From Isoetes taiwanensis (lineage: Eukaryota > Streptophyta > Lycopodiopsida > Isoetales > Isoetaceae), in NCBI GenBank assembly GCA_021234155.1, contig JAJEKV010000093.1, forward strand, positions 1,490,001 through 1,554,000: DNA of 64,000 nt, given 5' to 3'. Numbering within the stretch: position 1 is the first letter of the stretch; each line of letters opens with the position of its first letter. The translations under genes were made by a program, and so were the position numbers. Under the pieces are notes generated by a model. That model was not told the origin of the DNA and did no database searches. It was given only the letters and a program-made list of their open reading frames with translations. Of the stretch, positions 44,831-56,473 are shown piece after piece.

Positions 44831-45149
44831 ATATCATCTAGTCTAGGGTATATTATTATGGATAATAAAGTCTCACGTCTACCTTATCAGTTATATGGCT
44901 TTTCGTAATCATGGTGCTAAATTTTTGATAATTAAAATTTGGATATATTTATATAAATGTCATTTCCTTGTTGTTGCCACGAAAATTTTGGTTTTAAATG
45001 ATTTCGTTTATACCCATTGTTATTATTATATTAAACCTATTTCCAAGGAATTTCTTGCTTTTTAAAAAATTTGATTTACCTCTACATATTCCATAAATGT
45101 ATGTACTTTTCTTATCTTATGGTGTAATAATTTTTCCTACTCTAGGTCA

Positions 45150-47440
45150 ATGGTGCCTCTCCAACTCAAGATGGTATGCAACATATTAAAAAGAGCAATT
45201 TCAATGAAAAACCAACTCCTAGCAAGAATGTTGAAGAAAAACAATTAGTCCTCCATAATAGGGTGCAATGGAGGAACAAGAAGGTGAGAATCATGCACAA
45301 GTGCAACAAGGAAATAGTAGGCCAAGGAGTCATTGTGCTAGCAGATCCTGGTCAAGCTGTTAATGATGAAAGGCTAGGGGAAGACAATATTGGTATTGCA
45401 ATTTCGATGTTGGAAGACAACTGGAAAGGTAAAGGTTTGGGTGACAAGGAATGTTTTGGTTATGTCAAGCAATTGGAGGTTCTTTGCATCATGGCATGGC
45501 CTATAATTAGTGTTCAATTTGTGGAGGATTATATTTTTCCAGAGCCTGAGGTTGTTGGGGACAATGATTGTCTTGATATTGATCCATTGGCGGTTGGAAC
45601 TCTAAACCTAGGCAAAAGGGGAGAAGTATCGATTGCGGACATTATCTAGCAAAAGGGCCAAGTTGATTCTTGACACCAAGCGTGAGACAATGGCAAAGGT
45701 TAGGGGCTCGAGTGTTGTTGGAGTGGTTGTATACAATTCTTTACAATAGAACAATTGGTGGAAGCAAGAGCCACTTTTCAAGAATATCTTTGTTGATGAG
45801 AGGAGGACCTACATGTATACAATCTTGAGCATGCACTTTAGGATGAAAGAAACCCAAGCAGAAAAAAATACCCTTTGCTAGGCAAATGGATATGTCCAAA
45901 AGCATGGCGAGTATCCATGCAATTCAAGTTCTTCATGGCATAATTGGCAAAAAAAAAAAAGCAGGGGAACAGGATTGCTTTACATGGAAATAATGGTTTG
46001 TTGAGACCAACAGCTAGGATCTTGGCTGCCAGGGAGATATTTGAAAAATATATTGATTTCAATCACGAGTCTATGCCACACAAAAAGCGAAGGGATGAAA
46101 AGGGAAGAGCAGTTGTTGAGAAAAGGTTATCATCACATTGTACTCAAAAGAGTATTTTTGGAAGAAGTGAATTCCCTACTTGAGGTTGGGAATTCATGAA
46201 TATCCCAACCTAGCTTTAGTAGACTATGGAAGAAGCATTTCAATCATGTCACTATAGCAACTTCAAACAACTTTGCAAAGTGCAATTTATGTGCTAAGTT
46301 GAAGGAGACAGTCAAAGGGCTAGGATAAGGGAGCATATGAAGGACCACATGACTGGCCAACTATCATGTAGATCATGTTATTGGATGTGGAGGACTTTAT
46401 CTGCATTGGAACCCAATAACTATTTATGTATTATACATGACAAGATGGACCAGCAAAAGACTTGTCTTCCACAATTCAAGTATATACCAAAGTCATATGG
46501 AAGATCATACCCTTTACAGATCTCAATGACTGGGGCAATCTTGCATGGGAAGACTCAAACCTACTATGGCCATTTTAGTTTGGAGTTGTGGAGTGATGGT
46601 CCAGATTTTCATATTGGGAGTATCATGAGGTGTTTGAGAAACTATGAAAATGGATACAATGGTCACCTCGGGACCTCTGACTAGCCAGGGCACTACATAG
46701 AGCATTGTTAGATGGAAACCCTAACAATATTGAAAAGTTCAGCAAGGCAAGGTTTAGGAAGCATGGGTGTAATGAACATGTTGGAGCTTCAACTTCACGT
46801 GCTAGAGCTCATGATCTACCCAAAAGGTTCCTCTTGCAACTTGATAATTGTGCTGGCCAAAATAAGAACAGGTGGATGTTTTCTTTCCTATCCTACTTAA
46901 CAGCTGTGGGGATATTTGAAAGAGTTAATTTAGGGTTTCTTATGCCCGGGCATACCCATGAGGATGTGGATGCATTATTTGGCAAATATAGTTGTATCTT
47001 GAAGCAGACAGTCACCAACTTTCCTAGGCTAATGGAAATCTTGCATGAATGCACTACTCCAAACCCTATAGCTTCTCTCATAGAAGAAGTGTCCGATTGG
47101 AAGAGCTTTGTGGATGATTATACATTGGATCTTGAAGGTCATTCAAGGCCTCTGCAGTTCACTTTTTGGGTGAGAGATGGGATTCCAATCTTCCAATGGA
47201 AGATGAGACCTTCAGAGGAGGAGTGGAGAGGAGGGAGGAAATATGACGTAGATGAGAATGGCAAGCCGATGATACCTCCCGGGTCAACCAAAAGCTCTAA
47301 AACCTACTTGAAGAAGTGAAGCAATTGGGATTGACTAAGGAAGGAATCCAGGGACTATATAAAGCATTGGCAAACCAATCCGCATGACACCAACCGTGCC
47401 TTGGTGGCTTACTGGAAGAAGGTGATTAACCTGTTGGGGG
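45150..47440 (+). pseudogene. DUF7869-type transposase-like gene, decayed
   Basis: After a CTCTAG acceptor the first piece (to TAG at 45,649) contains VGQGVIVLADPGQAVNDERL and IMAWPIISVQFVEDY, a layout seen in plant transposon proteins. Broken pieces follow: LWKKHFNHVTIATSNNFAKC (near 46,215) with a CNLC zinc-ligand pair, ALEPNNYLCIIHDKMDQQKT (46,405) and YYGHFSLELWSDGPDFHIGS (46,560). The last piece (46,705-47,319) has LQLDNCAGQNKNRWMFSFL and PGHTHEDVDALFGKYS, the hallmark of DUF7869. DNCAGQNK and HEDVDALFG plausibly carry the acidic residues of an RNase-H-like transposase fold (inference). Stops and frameshifts between 45,650 and 46,705 rule out an intact protein. Traces continue to about 47,440. 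Confidence 0.75.
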
Positions 47441-47639
47441 AGATAGACACATCCTCGATGAATTGAAAGAAGGGTGATTGCCTAAAACTAGGTGGAAGAC
47501 CTTAGCAGTGTGCCGAGGATGTTGATGACACCTTGTTAGTAGCATTAAGTAAGCAATATGCTCCTCCTCCTTCCGACAAACACTATGTTGGTCCTAAGAA
47601 CAATAGGCCAAAGTTTCTAGGCATGGATGTTTGGGGTCC

Positions 47640-48200
47640 AGGTTCGAACTCCCGGAAGACAGCCCCTCGTGAGGACCCGTGGATCTAATGTGAGAGTCCG
47701 GGGACTATGTCACGCTGATTTGCAAGAAGAGAAGAAGAAGAAGAAAACGGAAACAAATGAGAGGAAAAACGATAAGCTTCCTTGATATCAATGATGAACT
47801 TACATGAGCTCTCTAATAGAGAGAAAACTGAAAGGAGACAAGACTCAAAACTCATCTAGCCATCATATGCTAGCTCTACTCATATATATAGTACAATGGC
47901 CTTGGGCCCAATATAGACACTCCGACCATCTCACTTGCCCGACTCCTCGAAGGAGGCCCCGATTTGCAGGAATGTTGGCGGTGCCTCTTTAAATGCCTAG
48001 AATCACCGACGCCGACACTCCAGGCGAAGGACGGTCATCACTTGTCCGAAAGGGCTTGTTGACGGACGCAGCTTTGACCGCTGCGTGGTCTCGCCGCTTG
48101 GTCTTCTCACGAGCCTTTGATGGCTGACCCGTATCGGTGAGGATCCTTGAGCTTGACCTGGTCCGTCAGATGCATGAATAGTCCCTACCAGAGGCACAGA
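47640..48200 (-). mobile_element. Candidate LTR of a - strand retrotransposon
   Basis: On the - strand a TATATATATGAGTAGAGC block (about 47,890) is followed by a leader-like pyrimidine-rich stretch (TTTCCGTTTTCTTCTTCTTC, near 47,745) and a block with TGACATAGTCCCCGGACTC. Upstream, GGTGGGGAGTATTAG (about 48,215) could be a polypurine tract. This layout (polypurine tract, TATA, R/U5-like leader) fits a 3' LTR. No second copy lies in the window, so the ends are not fixed. Confidence 0.4.
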
Positions 48201-49330
48201 CTAATACTCCCCACCAAACGACACTCGAGTGAAGAAAAGGAGGAAGGGTTTCGAGGGGGAAGCCATCTGCTCGAAAGTGATCCTCACGGGAGTGAGGACG
48301 GCACCATTATGGTACCAAGCTAATGAGATCCCCGGCGTGTTTGAAGAGCAGGAGGAGTGTTTTGGCCAAGGGCGTGGATCTGCATCAATAAGAAAGCGAG
48401 ATCGCACCATGTCTTCAAGGGCAATGATACGCCTCAAGAAATGTACCGACATTCCATGAGGAGACAGTCCGAGGCCAAAGGCACCGACAATCGCATTCGG
48501 ATTGCAAAGGAAAAATGGGACGCCGCCGATTTAAGGAGCTTAGCAAAATGCATTTGAGAGCAGCACAAAACCTGCTTGAAGATGGATCAAGGATCGTGTG
48601 AGGTGGTGGCATTCTCGCAAGAAGGTGTCAAGACCATGAAGCGCATCCGCCGGGCCGCTGCCAACCACGATCATTAGCAATATAGATCCAATTCGTGGTG
48701 GTATCCGTGAGTGGCACCTTCTTCCCAATGTGAGCGGGCGAACAAAACGTGGATCCCACCGAGATCCGTCCGAGATCCGAGGTGGAGTCCATCCGGCATG
48801 ACCATCCATGACCTTGGTCCAAAAAGGGAGGCCAATCGGAAGTCAGAACCCGGGCGGGAGGTACGCCTGGGGAAGCATAGGGAGAAGGAACCATGCCCGT
48901 GGGGGTTGCCGAAAGCGCCTCCCTGAATTGATCGACAAGATCCGATCAAGAGCTTGACACCAACCATCCCAAAGAGAAGCGTAGAGTTGAGAGTTGATGA
49001 GAGGGCTATCCCATCCCGCGGGGACCGCCTTGCTATCCAACGAGCTCATAATTGATTATAACCAAATGAGGTGCCGTATATAAATTTGTGCATAGGGAAG
49101 ATCCTGATGTCCTAGATACTTCCTTATTCTGCAGCGCTCCCGCTTGCCGAGAGATAAATGATTGGCAAGCTCGTGCATGTACCCCGATGAAGAGTTTGGG
49201 TCCGAAAGCAGATCCGCAAGATATGGATTGTTATCCCCAAGCACCCATTGCACAAGGGGTCACCAAAGAGTCGGGCGTGGCCCATTTCGGCGTTCCCGTG
49301 GTATCACCCGTGATAGAAATCATGAAATAT
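48201..49330 (-). other. Unidentified, probably retrotransposon-internal sequence
   Basis: Several medium - strand frames are open here (48,452-48,201; 48,967-48,674; 49,253-49,056), but none carries a domain I recognise and they are in different frames. The segment lies between the candidate LTR and the point (about 49,331) where similarity to the 7.1-kb gypsy unit ends. It may be a diverged gag or a foreign fragment. Confidence 0.35.
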
Positions 49331-49334
49331 GTAA

Positions 49335-51161
49335 GCCATGGGCTGAACAACTCAAGGTGATAAAGTCCGGATCGGGCACAAAGGTATGAGATCAAAGACC
49401 ACAAGGGCACAAAGACAACCCTTTGTCTTCAATGGAGAGTTCTCGCCAAATCCAAGAAAATCTCAGCGTTTCCGGGGAATATCCACAGTCCATCCGCCGC
49501 ATGCCACTTCGAAAGGAAGAGGTGGCGGCGAAAGCAACCATAATCGCGATAGCGTGAAGGAACTGAAGTCAACAGCATTCTGTTAAGAATGGCGGTATGG
49601 GCGCCAAGTTTTGCTTGAGCCTCATCGCCAGATCAATAGCTTGTCAGAAGCCGTTGTTCAAGATCACGTATCCGGGTTGTCCCTTTCTAGCAAAGAAGCG
49701 GATCGGGTCACGGACCAAGCTTCGAGAAGTGTTGACCGGGAGGAGGATTTCCCGAAGTATTGAGACGGGCACGGCAATCTCCGGCCATCCAAGATCTTCG
49801 CTTCTCGCACCTCCGTAAGCTGATCTTGAAGAGAGGTGAGCCGAGAGGTCCGTGTAGAAAGCCGAGCCGCCAAGGAGGCAATTTGAGCGTCCCGCTCGTA
49901 AGGTTTTGAACTTGAGTGCTGAAATTTTCACAAAGTTCGAGTACAAGGCTGAGCTTAGCAATATCTCAAGGCCTTGGTACCTCGTGAGAGCCGCTTTGGA
50001 CTTGTTGTGCTCCAATAAATTCTGAATTTCTCATTGAGCCGAGCCCGCTGATCCGCAAGTTGGCTGACTTGATCTTGTGCACTTTTGAGATCCGTATGAG
50101 CCCGTAAGAGAGCTTCGCGGCTTGTCTTGAAGTTTGGCCTCCAAAGTTGCAACTTGGGCAAAGGGCAGCCTTGAAGGTCCCGTGTACCGATCGAGGCTTC
50201 TAGTGCCCGCTGAACCCCGCCATAAGAGCCGCCTTGGGATTCTTGTAACTTGAGAGCAGCAGCTTGAGCATCCTGCTGATACTGATACAACAACTGACGA
50301 GGGTGTTGTGGTGGTGGAGCCGGCTGTTGCCTGGTTTGTGATGTTTGGGAAAGATGGTGTGAACTGGATGGTGTAGCGGAGGAGGAGACAAAGGACATGG
50401 GTGTGCGGACTTTGGACATGACCAGGGGAAGAAGGGCGTGAAGTGCCAGCTCGGTTAGTCAGTGGAAGGGACCGCTGAGTGGAATTATGAGAATTTTGTG
50501 GTGTGGGAGGGAAGTAATGACGGATGAGGGCTTGAAAGTGGCCTCCCACAGAAACTTCAGAAATGGAAGTGGCACCCCGAAGGCGGTCCACTTCTTGGAG
50601 AAGACGATAGAACATCATTTGGGGCCAATCTATGTGGTGGTTGGAGTGTGTAGCAGTGATGACCAGGTTATAGAAAGGCTTTATTGATATGGGTGTTCTT
50701 GATAGAATACCCAAGGAACTTGGCGCCACGTAAATTTAACAAAGGTTTCGTGGAGGCTTGTCGATATTGGTCGACGATGGACATTGGCATGATAAGGAGG
50801 TGCACCAAACTCGTGGACATCTAGATCCCGTGATGGCGCACCATGATAAACAAGGGGTGTGCAAGGGAATATGAAATACCCTCGTAAATCAAATGTTGAG
50901 TCAGCTTAAATGGTGGTGCCATCGATCACGCGGGTGTAGCCATGCGCGCCGTTAACGATATTGGCGATGAACTGCCAACCGGTCGATTTGGAGCCTAAGT
51001 TCCATTTGAGAGAATTCAGAAAAGCTTTTGTCGCTCAAATGACTTTTTATTTGGGCCAACAAGGGCTTCACCTGAAAGTGGGCCAAGAAGGATACGATGC
51101 AAAAAGAGCCGGATCCTTGGGAGCAAAGAGTTTGAAGTGTAGAAAATCTTGGGGCAGCCAT
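49335..51161 (-). pseudogene. Gypsy copy A: N-terminal (gag-like) coiled-coil ORF
   Basis: It starts MAAPRFSTLQ after a ATCGTTACC context and continues through pieces in changing frames: SLVHLLIMPMSIVDQYRQAS-like and NATHSNHHIDWPQMMFYRLL-like stretches, a Pro/Ser/Gln-rich low-complexity part, and a coiled-coil part (VATLEAKLQ; SAQDQVSQLADQRARL; a weaker version of copy B's RDLEQQLQQAI). ATHSNHHIDWPQMMF resembles the extra ORF of Athila/Tat-type elements. Its place before the gag zinc-knuckle region suggests it is part of gag. Similarity with copy B ends near 49,331. Confidence 0.55.
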
Positions 51162-51164
51162 GGT

Positions 51165-52080
51165 AACGATTTGCGTAAACGAAGAGTGATTCAAAGGCGA
51201 GGACGAAAGTCAAGCACGGAGGACAAAGGCGCGGGAAGAACTAAAAGGTTTTTTTAGGGCTTAATAACCGGAGGCTTAAGAGGTATGAAGAGGGCGAAAC
51301 CGAGCCGCTGATGGTGCCAGTGTGTCGAAGATGCCAAGGAGTGTATTGAGAGGCAAAAATTTGGCTAAGTCCCAAAAAACGAAAGGGAGAAGCAATGAAC
51401 GGTGAGGATGAGACGCGAAAGAAGGATCGATGTGACAAAGGGCAAAGGACACACATTAATGTCCGACGGGCTGAAAAGAAGAAATGGCATTCAATGTCAA
51501 AACTCGGCGGGATATCATTAAAAGGAATGTGTCGAAGGTACCATGGCTAGATATGCGCGGAGAAAAGATTCTCATTTTAGAAACAGCCTTTGCATTGCAA
51601 ACACGCTATGCGATTTGTGTGATTGGTCCACGCCGACAAGGAGTTCCTCGGGCCATTGGCTATATAAGACGAACCGAGTAACGAAGGTATCCGATGGCGC
51701 CAAAGATGGTCGCCACTGGTTTGAACGAGGGATCGCACTATGCCCACGAACCGCCGGAGGGATTACCCGCAAGATGAATTGTTCGACCTTCGGCGCCGCC
51801 ACAATCGCGGGCGTGAGAATGGACGGCCGGGTGTGTGCGATGGCTGAACATCCCGACCAAGACCAACGGATGGAGGTGGTTCTCGCACCTTCGCCGATCC
51901 CGAAAGCGTAACCTCTACCACCTCCTCCTGATCACCTCCGCCTCCAAACCCGAGTAGAGGGTTTTTCTTCTTAGGACTTAGTAGATAGGGCTCGAGTCCG
52001 CTTTTGTATATAGGGCGCGCCCATAGCGAAATAGCTGGGCAGCGCCACATTTTGTAAAAAAAAAATCCACTATAATATAA
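51165..52080 (-). other. Gypsy copy A: non-coding spacer, possible LTR/leader
   Basis: About 0.9 kb separates the integrase end from the next ATG. It holds GCGCGCCCTATATACAAAAG (about 52,015), a TATATAGCC box (51,665) and a pyrimidine-rich leader. A T run followed by TGTGGCGC (about 52,050) could mark an LTR start. I do not find a clear primer-binding site. If it is an LTR, the array would be LTR-internal-LTR-internal, the product expected from LTR-LTR exchange. The equivalent in copy B is 58,245-59,150. Confidence 0.4.
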
Positions 52081-55000
52081 TATGTCGCTTTTCTAGTCAC
52101 TTTCTCGTGGTGTTTGCCTCTTGAATCAGACTGCTTGTTGATTTTCGCTTTAGTGTGATGAAATGTTTTGAGACGAAAACCATTAACCAAGGTAGGTAAT
52201 GGAGTGCCATCTAACTCGCCAGCTTGGAAAACGCTGGTCTAACCACTTGAACAATTTGATAAGGGCCAAGCCAACTAAAACTTGAGTTTACCCTAAAATT
52301 TTTGTACCGAATCATAAAGAAGAACCAAATCGCCTTCTTTAAATGTTTTGTCTTCTATCGCTTGTCATGTAAAGATTTTTGCAATCGTTGTCCATGAAGA
52401 ACACTTAATATAAGCATCCCTTCAAGTTCATCCAACTGTTCTAATTGATAGACCCTTTCTTTGAGTGCGCCAGGATTATGAGCAAGAGCCGCTGAAAACT
52501 GAAGTGTTGGAAGGATGTATTCAAACGGCATGAGAGCTTCCTCGACCATAAACCAATTTAAAAGGAGTGTGACCCGTAGCAATCTTGAAACAAGTATTGT
52601 AGGCCCAAAGAACAAGAGGGAAGTTTTGTCTCCGCCAATCTGTATGGGAAGCGCCACAAATTTTCTTGAGAATGGTGACCGAGTTTTGTTGGTGCTTTCT
52701 CGCCAAACCATTACCTTTGAGGATAGTAAGGTGTGCTCTTGTGATGATGTATCGAGAGATAATCCGTCCGCCCTTGATAGTATGATTGATGAAATGGACA
52801 CCACGGTCACCGACCAGCCCGGGGGGGGCAATAAATCGCTGTGATAATTTGTTGATAGAGGACCCTAGTCGTGCTTGCCGCAGTGTTGTCCGGAAGTGCA
52901 CAAGCTTCCCATTTGGTAGCGAAGTCGCGAGAACCAGGGACGTAACCCGCACGGTGTGCCGCCAGAGGATCTATAGGTCCCACAAAGTCCATTCCCCATT
53001 TGGTCGGGGGAAGTGGCGCGGGCGACCGGCGCCAAGGGAAGAGCCGCCACGGGTCAGGGGCGCCCCACCCGCCGGCAAGCGCCACACGTCGCGGGCGTAT
53101 GGAGCATCTTTGAAGAGCGTGGGCCAATAATAATACCCAGCTAGAAGGATTTTATGTCGTGGTGTCACCATGAAAATGACCACCACCTAGCCCTTGATGA
53201 GCTTCTAACAATATCCGAACTTCATGAGGTAGAACACAACCCGGCTGATGGTGTCCTTACCCTTTTGTAGAGATGTCCCCGCAACCATGGTGTAGTCACG
53301 ACCTCTCGAGAAATTGATGGCTTACACGATTGTCGCTTGGCGGAGAGAGCCGCCTCGCCTTTCGGTGGAAGAGCACCCGTGAGGAGGTACCGCTGAAAAT
53401 CATGGAACCAATGTGGTGTTGCCGCACTAAAAAGAGCCGAAAGCATCGTGAAAGGCGCCCGAGACTCCAGCTTGAGGGATCATCCGTGGTGGATGCGTGA
53501 AAGATAATCCGGATCTACATGAGATTTGGCCGCCTTATGAACGATTTCAAAAGGAGCAAATTCTTGAGAAGAAGGACCCAACGAGCAATGCGCCCGTATG
53601 GACTTGTTGATCAAATAGAGGAGTGCTTGGTGGTCCACAAAGAACTTGATTTGACTGCCCAAAAGGTAATGACGGAAGCGCTGGACACGTAAAATGAGAC
53701 CCAAAGCTTCACGCCCGCGGCGAAATAGTTGCGCCAGCCAGAATTGAGTTTTCGGGCCGGGCGATTTGATTTGGTTTGTCGCAGCGCATCATATTCTTGA
53801 GAAAGAACAGCTCCAATAGCAAACGCCGACATCTACATGAACGGAAAGGGCTTGTCCCATTGAGGAGGAACAAGAACCGGTGCCCGAGTAAGCAAAAGCT
53901 TCACCGTTGGAGCAAAGATCCTACCGGGAATTCCAAGCCCGTGGATTCGCACCGTGAGTTTATGAATGGGATCCGCAATGGCTGCTAGTCCGGTATGAAG
54001 GTGGAGTAATAATTGACCTTACCCAGAAAGAGCGTGTCTCCTTGATATTGGCTGGTGCTTGAGCCTTGAGCACACAACCCATTTTGGCAGATCTGTGGTG
54101 ATACCGCCGGTTGACAACATGGCCCAACAACACCGTGAGGTGACGAAAAGGTGCATTTCTCGTGATTGAGACTAATGCCTGGACTCATCACATTTCGGAA
54201 GACGAAGTTCCAATTTATCCAAATGGTCAGCCATGGAATCAGAGGGCGAGAAGTCATCTTGAAAAAATTTGCAAGAAGGGATTTTCCTTCATGAAATCAT
54301 GAAAACCGAGAGCATGATGCGCTGAAACATTGATGGAGAGTTTGATAATCCAAAAGGAACCACCTTGTAGGCAAAAGTGACTTTACCGGGTGGTGGTGAA
54401 AGTAGTCTTGAGTTGATCAGATTCTTTGATTGAGATCCGATTGTAGCCGAAAACCATCCATGAAGGAGTACATCTCATGTCCACCACCTCTTCCGTAACC
54501 TGGTCCCGTGAAGGGAAGTGGAAAATGATCACGCCCGTGGCCTCATTGAGTTTCCGATAGTCCACACAGACGCCGATCTTACCATTGTGTTTGAGGGCAA
54601 TGACGATGGGGCTCACCCATTCGTAATGTTTGACCTCATAGATCAAACCCGCAGCAAGAAGGAGTTTGTCAATTTCCGCCTTGACGCGATCACGGTAATT
54701 AGGGTTGAGCCGGTACTGTCGTTGCTAAACTGGTCGTGCATCAGATTTGGTAGGAATGGTGAGTTCCCCCAAGCTTTTGTTGATTCCCCGAAGATCTCTG
54801 TAACTCCAGGCAAAAATGTGTTTGAATTTTGTGAATTTGACGGCCCCGGCCTATACGATAAGGAGCCGGAAGATTTGCAAAGAATGCGACAAAGTTGATT
54901 GTTGCCCACGCCCACAATCTCGACTTCCTCGAGTCCAATATGGGTATTACTTCAGATCCCGACAATGTGTGCAGGAGGTTGGAGCATAACCGGATGCGGG

Positions 55001-55760
55001 CACTTTTGCGTGGTGAAAAAGAGGGGTTGCTCAGTTTCATCCAGCAGAGGTTGCTTCATGACAGCGTGTACATCAACAGGAGTTGCAGGAGGTTCAAGAT
55101 CTGAAAAGTGATCAACACGTTGGATTCGATTGCAAGGAGCCAGGTAAGGGTCAAGCAAAGCAGCCACAGCCTGGTCCTGATCAAGAGTCATTTCTCCCCA
55201 AGGATCAAAGATATTCGGTAGATGACAGAGGCAGACTCGCAGTGGAGCCTCCGAACTTAATAAATATTCTCGAGCTTCTTCGTAATCTGTGGTCCGAGAG
55301 AGAGGGTTCCGTGATGTTCAACGAAATGATCCCGCCTGCTTGCAAGTCCATGGTGGCATTGAGATGACCATCGTTGATGACTAATCGGGTCCGTGGCCCA
55401 AGAATGGATACTCTTTTGCCCGGCGGAGAAAAGGTCTCGCCGACCAACATTTCATAGTCACCGGATCTTCGCCAAATTTTCCAAACTCCAAATTCCATGG
55501 GGAAGCGGAGATCACCGATGTTGATGTGAAGAAGAGGTGTGACGCCTTGAGGTCGCGCGGATATGGCCATTAGCCAACTTGATGTCATATGGGGCATGAA
55601 AGAGTTGTGTGATGCCCATTTGTTTGCGAGTTTATCCGTGATGAGATTGACCGCGCTACCTCCATCTATTTGAACATGGTTGACTTGCTAATTACCCACC
55701 GTGGCATGGACCGTGGGTGTAGAGGTAGCCACAGCCCCAACTAAAACAGTTGGGAGTGGT
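52080..55760 (-). pseudogene. Gypsy copy A: pol (protease, RT, RNase H, integrase)
   Basis: In order on the - strand: protease VQIDGGSAVNLIT (about 55,680-55,640); RT with VDYRKLNEA (54,570), PFGLSN-type and FFQDDFSPSDSM (about 54,260-54,235, the catalytic xDD); RNase H with SAFAIGAVLSQEYD (53,830) and FFVDHQALLYLINKS (53,640); integrase zinc region with GGGHFHGD and AGYYYWPTLFKDA; integrase core KWGMDFVGPIDPL (53,000), GVHFINHTIKG (52,800) and LWAYNTCFKIATGHTPFKLV (52,585). The tail LVNGFRLKTFHHTKAKI lies at 52,185. At least ten frame changes are needed to read it. Confidence 0.88.
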
Positions 55761-56470
55761 AACTCCGTCCTTGAGAGCAGGACAGAAGTTTCAAAATGGT
55801 TGCCAAGCTTAAAGGAATTTTGATCTTGGCTAGCTCCTCTGGAGTTCTAGAGGCACATGAGAAAAAGGATCTGGCTGGTGGTTCCACTGGTGTCAAGTGC
55901 ATGGAGTCCGCGTGGTAGTGAAGCAGCAACTTTTTGAGTAAGTCAACCTCGGTGCAGCAATATTGGGATACGCCTTCCCAATGTGGAGGTTGAGATGTGG
56001 AAGGTGTATCTTGTCTTTTGTTGAGCTCGGTGGTGGCATGAACATTTGCCAATGTCCGGCCTTCCAAAAAGGAGCTTGCATGAGGTTCAAAATGCTTTGG
56101 CTTAACTTTTGGCATGACATGTGGCATGAGCTTCCCAAGTCAGGTGCAAAGTGAACCTTTTTTTCGCCCTCATGAGGAATGGTGTCAATCAGAAAGGCAG
56201 GTTGCGTGCCATTGAATAATGGTCAAGGGACGTGATGCCTTGTCCGGGCGCGAAACTAAACCAACCCAATTTGACGGGCCGGACCGGGAGGATTAAGTGC
56301 CCTAAAATTTCCCTCTTGTGCTTGTTGGATCCAGCTGCCGAGGTTGATTTGGCAAGCTGGTTGATAGCGTGAATTGCCGGGGCGCAAGATTGGTGGTTTC
56401 TTAAGAACCCATCAATGGCCTTGTTTGCCATTAGCAATCCAGAGTTGGTAAGCCGTAGAGGCGAAATATG
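55761..56470 (-). pseudogene. Gypsy copy A: truncated gag C-terminal region
   Basis: This spans the stretch between protease and the junction at about 56,465. Pieces such as LRLTNSGLLMANKA and a HEPHASSFLEG-like part align with copy B (62,960-63,480). The CCHC zinc knuckle present in copy B (63,828-63,869) is missing. At 56,465-56,472 the sequence passes straight into the coiled-coil ORF of the neighbouring unit, so one deletion removed the zinc knuckle. Confidence 0.65.
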
Positions 56471-56473
56471 TGC

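Noticed and set aside
47640-47660. GGTTCGAACTCCC as part of a tRNA gene
   Set aside because: Only a T-arm-like word is present; the flanks do not form the other arms, and it lies at the edge of a candidate LTR.
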